From Mytilus trossulus (lineage: Eukaryota > Mollusca > Bivalvia > Mytilida > Mytilidae), in the NCBI RefSeq assembly GCF_036588685.1, contig NW_026963295.1, forward strand, positions 2,604,001 through 2,668,000: DNA of 64,000 nucleotides, written 5' to 3'. Within the stretch, counting starts at the first letter, position 1; the number at the start of each line of letters is the position of its first letter. Below, piece by piece: positions 59,400 through 64,000 of this stretch. The position numbers were made by a program, and so were the translations under genes. The notes beneath the pieces are model-generated. The model did no database searches. It was not told the origin of the DNA and saw only the letters and a list, made by a program, of their open reading frames with translations.

Positions 59400-60345
59400 G
59401 CTTGATTTTTTGATTGACAACATATTTGTTACGTTCGGAGGACGTGTTTTTCAACAGACTGTCGGCATTCCAATGGGAACAAACTGTGCCCCTCTACTTG
59501 TCGACTTGTTTTATTATTATTATGAGGCTGACTTTATGCAGGAACTTCTTAGACTTCCCTAACTCTAATTTCCGCTATATTAATAATGTTCTTTCACTAA
59601 ATAATTCAAAATTTTGTGACTATGTGGAACACATATATCCCATCGAACTAGAGATAAAGGATACTACAGATACAGTAAAGTCGACCTCATATCTTGACTT
59701 ACATCTAGAAATTGACAATGAGGGTCGGTTGAAAACAAAACTTTACGTCAAAAGAGATGATTTCAGCTTTCCAATTGTGAACTTTCCATTTCTAAGTAGC
59801 AACATTCCAGCAGCACCTGCATACGGTGTATATATCTCCCAATTGATACGATATCCCGTGTTTGCATTTCCTATCATTATTTTCTTGACAGATGGTTGCT
59901 GCTCACAAGGAAGCTATCGAACCAAGAGTTCCAAATGGTGAAGTTGAAATCACCCCTTCGTAAATTTTACGGACGCAATCACGAGTTGGTTGATCGTTAT
60001 GGAATAACCGTTTCACAAATGATATCGGATATGTTCCTTACGTTGCCACTACAATCCCCTTCCCTTTCATAAATTTAACCTACCGAATTAGACTATTTAC
60101 CGGATGTGTTATCACATAAGCAACACGACGGGTGCCACATGTGGATCACGATCTGCTTACCCTTCCGGAGCACATGAGATCACCCCTAGTTTTTGGTGGG
60201 GTTCGTGTTGTTTATTCTTTAGTTTTCTTTGTTGTGTCATGTGCACAATATTTTGTCTGTAGTAACCATGGCGTTGTCAGTTTGTTCTAGATTGACGAGT
60301 TTCACTGTCCATTTTGGTATCTTTCGTCCCTCTCTTTGCTAAAGA
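59400..60345 (+). pseudogene. Penelope-like RT relic, plus strand, frameshifted
   Basis: It starts in the thumb-proximal palm: FGGRVFQQTVGIPMGTNCAP (about 59432-59490, one frame), then FRYINNVLSLNNSKF in another frame with the catalytic YIDD changed to YINN, then LDLHLEID, SSNIPAAPAYGVYISQLIRY. The 3' tail (60100-60345) includes gcaacacgacgggtgccaca and ggttcgtgttgtttattctt. At least one frameshift and the mutated YIDD make it inactive. A 7940-family fragment lies at 59300-59400. Confidence 0.78.
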
Positions 60346-62730
60346 CATATATAAGATGGCTTAGAAGTTAGCTAACGTACGAAAATCAAATGTCATTGAA
60401 GTTAAGTACAGCATTGTATTTCACAATGAGGAAAACCAATTGGCAATTCTAGTTAAGCAAGGCCCTGCAATAACAACAGTTACACAATTCAAACGAAAAA
60501 ACTTATAACCTGGTTCAGGAACAAACCATTTGGACTAGCTTCCAGCAACTACGAAAACTCTCAGATCACACTTTGTGTCGCTTTGTTGTGCAGATGTAAA
60601 AGTAACCTGTCACGTCTCAGAGTATTCTTTCTTGTTTGAATCGTATTGATCAGTTAATTCCTTTACATTTAGCATTAATTAAATGTTTATGAGGTATGTG
60701 CTAAGTATTATAGTTGAGTGTGTCCTTAAAATCTTGAGGAGAGTTGTCTCATTTGCAATTTTAACCCCATCTATTTATCCTATCAAGAATATAACATTTT
60801 AGAAGTATTACGGATTACATTATGACAACACCTCTCAATGACAGAAAATTTAACAACTCGTTAAGTATTAAACTTGATATTGCTGATTTTGATTCAAAAA
60901 GATAAAATGTAACTTTGTTCGTAGTCGTTGTGTCCAATTTAAAAAATGGAAGGAGTTAAAGGCTGTTAGAAGACAAAATTTGCTTCAAGGTTAGTAGAAT
61001 ATTAAAGTCCGACCGAATTTTATTTCAATAGTTGAGTTTAGTGCTTTTATCTAATTTGTAATGTTTTGAATGTCAACAATCAAACAATTCCTACTTCAGA
61101 ACAAAATATACCTTTTTTGACAGGAAAGGGCTTGAAACAATTTAGTAAACTGACCTCATTGATCATTCAAAATCAATACGTTAAGTACAATTTCCCCAAT
61201 GACAAATAGCGGGATGTATTTGTAAATATATTGTTTTGATAAACCATTGTTATCACGTTTGGAAACAAAAAAGAGGAAACGAGTGTTATATATATCTGTG
61301 ATTAAGGTCAAAGTGATATTAAAAGTGCAAACTATAAAGTATTGTGGGATTTTCCCGAAATTTCAATAAAAAATAAATGTTGGAAAGTCGTTTAAAGTTA
61401 CATCATGGTTTAGGAAACATAAATCATATCTTCAATGATTATTTATGCACTAGACTGATGAAAGATCAATCATCAATTTAACAATAAGATTTGGTTTAAT
61501 TGCAAGTTAGATTACTCTCCACCAGGGACCATATGACACTGTACGGCTTTCAACAACGAGAAAAAAACACCATACCAATTAAACAACTTTAAGAAGCCCC
61601 GAAAATACAATAGTTATCAAAGTTACCAGGATTATTATTAATTGCGCCAGACGCGCATTTCGTCTTCATAAGACTATCAGCGGTGCAATCAAATAATCTT
61701 ACAAATCGTGCAAAACAATAAACGAAAACACTCATGAGATATAGAAACAAACGACAACTACTAAATTACAGCAGCTGACATACGGAATGTGACCATGTTA
61801 ATCATGTTTCAAGGTCCCAAACCTTATTCATACCTGGTGAAGTAAATTTAGCACTTGACGCGATTTAAGTATACATAATGGTAAAACTTCAAATTCGATG
61901 ATTCACATTTGATTAATATTTGTTATTTAAACCGCAGCAGAACCCATGAAAATTGTGGTACAAAATATATTGTGACGTATCTTGTTGCCTGCAATCAATA
62001 AAAATATTCATCATTAATTAATTGGCTATATTAAGTTAACGTGGTTTGGATGTAAACAGTGATTAGTATTATCACTAAAGCAACAATTCTATAATTCTAA
62101 TAAAAAAAGATAAAACAGAGAATGAAAAACAAATGGAAAATTTCAATAAAAAATGCACTCGTTAGACATCAGATGAATTTCTAGCCAGACTATTAAATCC
62201 GTTGAGGTCAGCCTGTGACATATTTTGAATAATTGTATTCATTGTTCAACAAATATTAACATGATAAAGGAAATAAACACTTCTAATGAACTGTTTGCAC
62301 CATAAACGAAACAAATTAGTAATCAAACGTTATATTGAAAAAAAAACCATACTTATTAAAGGTATTGAACTGAAATACATGATTTATGACTAAAAGTTAC
62401 AGTTTTCCAATGCAATGAAATTAGAACAAACTCTGTAATAATAGTATATATGATCAAGCTTTTAATTTCTATTGCCAAATTCAAAACCGTAACGTCTGGT
62501 CAATATTTTGAAAAAAGTCAGATTGATTGTGTATTAAACAATATAGACAATTCATACTTGTACAGATACTTATATTTCGATTGTGTGATACATTCATGAT
62601 AAATCAATGTAGATACACATCATTGATATCATCTTACTTATATACCATGAGTGTCATATCGTGTATTATTAATACAATACAATATAAAATGACTTTTGTA
62701 AATAGTACTATCTTATAAGGCCAAATAAAG
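60346..62730. other. Intergenic region
   Basis: AT-rich. A minus-oriented piece of the GACGAAACGCGCG family lies at about 61630-61690 (gccagacgcgcatttcgtct). Nothing else is recognised; no coding exon is supported. Confidence 0.4.
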
Positions 62731-62734
62731 TATA

Positions 62735-63400
62735 AAAGAGGGACGAAAGATACCAGAGGGACAGTCAAACTTATAAATTGGAAATAAACTTACACGCCAT
62801 GACTAAAAATGAAATAGACGAACAGAAAATGAAGTAAGCATTACATAACATAGACAAACTAAAGAATAAGCAACACGAACCCAATCAAAAACAAGGGTTG
62901 ATCTCAGGTGCTCCGGAAGGGTACGCAGATCGTGCTCAATATGTGGCACCCGTCGTGTTGCTTATGTGATAACAAATCCGGTAAATAGTATAATTAAGTA
63001 GGTCACATTCATGAGAGGGAAGGGGGTTGTAGTTACGACGTAAGGAACATATCCGATATCATTTGTGAATTGGTTATTCCATAACGGTCAACCAACTCGG
63101 CGTCTTTAAAATGTACGAAGGGATAATTTCAACTTCACCATTTATAAATCTTGGTATAATAGCTTCCTTGTGAGCAGCAACTATCTATCACGAAAATCAT
63201 GATAGGAAAAGCAAGCACGGGAACATCGTATCAATTGGGAGATATATACCTGGTATGCAGGTGCTGCTGAAATGTTGCTACTTAGAAATGGAAAGTTTAC
63301 AATTGGAAAACTGAAATCGTCTCTTTTGTCGTAAAGTTTTGTGTTCAACCGACCCGAATTGTCTATTTCTAGATGTAGGTCAATATTATAAAATTAACGG
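62735..63400 (-). pseudogene. Penelope-like RT 3' half, minus strand
   Basis: Read on the minus strand: NTKLYDKRDDFSFPIVNF and SSNISAAPAYQVYISQLIR (about 63340-63205), then stops, then the common tail down to 62735 (gggacgaaagataccagagg). It matches 59700-60340 inverted. Confidence 0.72.
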
Positions 63401-64000
63401 TACCAATTTTTCTTACACCAGATGCGTATTTCGACAATTCATGTCTCTGCAGTGATGCTCGTGGCCAAAATATTTGAAATTAAAAGTTTATATAAAAGAT
63501 GAAAGGAATCGGAGCTTTGCATGAGGGAGATACATTCCTTAATTTATAATAATTTCTAATATTTTGTAACAGCAAATTTGAATAAAACCAAAATTCATAT
63601 TTTCATGCCAGTACCGAAGTACACTATGTATGTTTCTAATCAAATGTAACCATATACAAAATTTCGTCTTTCACGATAGATACATCAACTATTTGAAAAA
63701 GCCAGACATTTTGTGGCAAATATAACTGCTAAAAAATTATTGGATGATGAGTTGTCTCATTGACATATATTTCACATATTCTTATATTTATCATCCTTAA
63801 ATACGCAACACGATCAAAAATTGAAGAGTATTGCTTTATCTGGAATTGTGGTGGTGGATATCTGATACGGTGAGATTAAGTTGCATTTGTTATTGACGAG
63901 TACACTGTTACTTTTATTTAAGTGCTTTTATCTTATGAGTAATGTTTTGAATATCACCGAAGAAACAATCGTACTTCAGAACCAAAAAAAGGATTATTTC
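63401..64000. other. Right-edge intergenic sequence
   Basis: A diverged piece of the GACGAAACGCGCG family, minus oriented, lies at about 63410-63560 (accagatgcgtatttcgaca, gcagtgatgctcg). The remainder is unassigned. Confidence 0.4.

Noticed and set aside
1-64000. CRISPR arrays, operons, bacterial promoters
   Set aside because: The window is clearly eukaryotic with spliced genes; the tandem repeats seen are minisatellites and transposon fragments, not spacer-separated arrays.

Overview
The window is eukaryotic genomic DNA. It is AT-rich, has no long intronless ORFs, has many GT-AG introns, and is dense in decayed transposable elements. The intron-exon structure, Penelope-like reverse-transcriptase relics and repeat families (for example units containing the core GACGAAACGCGCGTCTGGCG) suggest a bivalve mollusc, most likely a mussel such as Mytilus. 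The species is an inference from remembered repeat style, not a search result.

The genic content is one tandem cluster of four related plus-strand genes, here called A to D, for type I membrane proteins of the immunoglobulin superfamily. All four were assembled by hand from splice signals. A is cut by the left edge (exons 1468-7192). B is complete (14934-21248). C is long and complete (27243-46149). D is a reduced member without any Ig exon (52324-59045). The shared exon order is a 61-nt leader; V-like Ig exons of 351-357 nt; C2-like Ig exons of 267 nt or variants; a transmembrane exon of 102-105 nt; a 28-nt microexon with a basic juxtamembrane stretch; a 101-107 nt tail exon; and a terminal tail exon. 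Ectodomain exons are all phase 1-1, so domains can be added, lost or skipped without breaking the frame. With these junctions the coding lengths are exact multiples of three: B 458 aa, C 652 aa if one nonsense-bearing exon is skipped, D 411 aa.

The cytoplasmic tails are the most interesting part. They carry many tyrosines in a Y-x-N context, the consensus for Grb2 SH2 docking. Gene D encodes a signal peptide, about 14 ectodomain residues with a C-x-C, one membrane span and a long tail with a 22-residue tandem repeat holding six F-Y-E-N-type motifs. This resembles the layout of signalling adaptors (DAP10, DAP12, CD3-zeta, LAT) rather than a ligand-binding receptor. A plausible reading is a small innate receptor family in which A to C are Ig receptors and D is a tail-only signalling partner or an Ig-deleted receptor. 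Birth-and-death traces include a nonsense codon in one C2 exon, a 72-nt internal duplication in another, a lost core tryptophan, and a frameshifted tail in B.

Layout: 1-790 degenerate minisatellites; 1468-7192 gene A, with a reverse-transcriptase relic nested in another repeat; 7193-14916 intergenic, with a 0.95-kb direct repeat pair around a 1.3-kb element with about 168-bp inverted ends; 14917-21248 gene B; 21341-27241 intergenic; 27243-46149 gene C, its introns full of repeats including a 557-bp TTAA-flanked element; 46150-52315 intergenic; 52324-59045 gene D; 59052-64000 intergenic, with two reverse-transcriptase relics. No rRNA, tRNA, CRISPR or bacterial-type features were seen.
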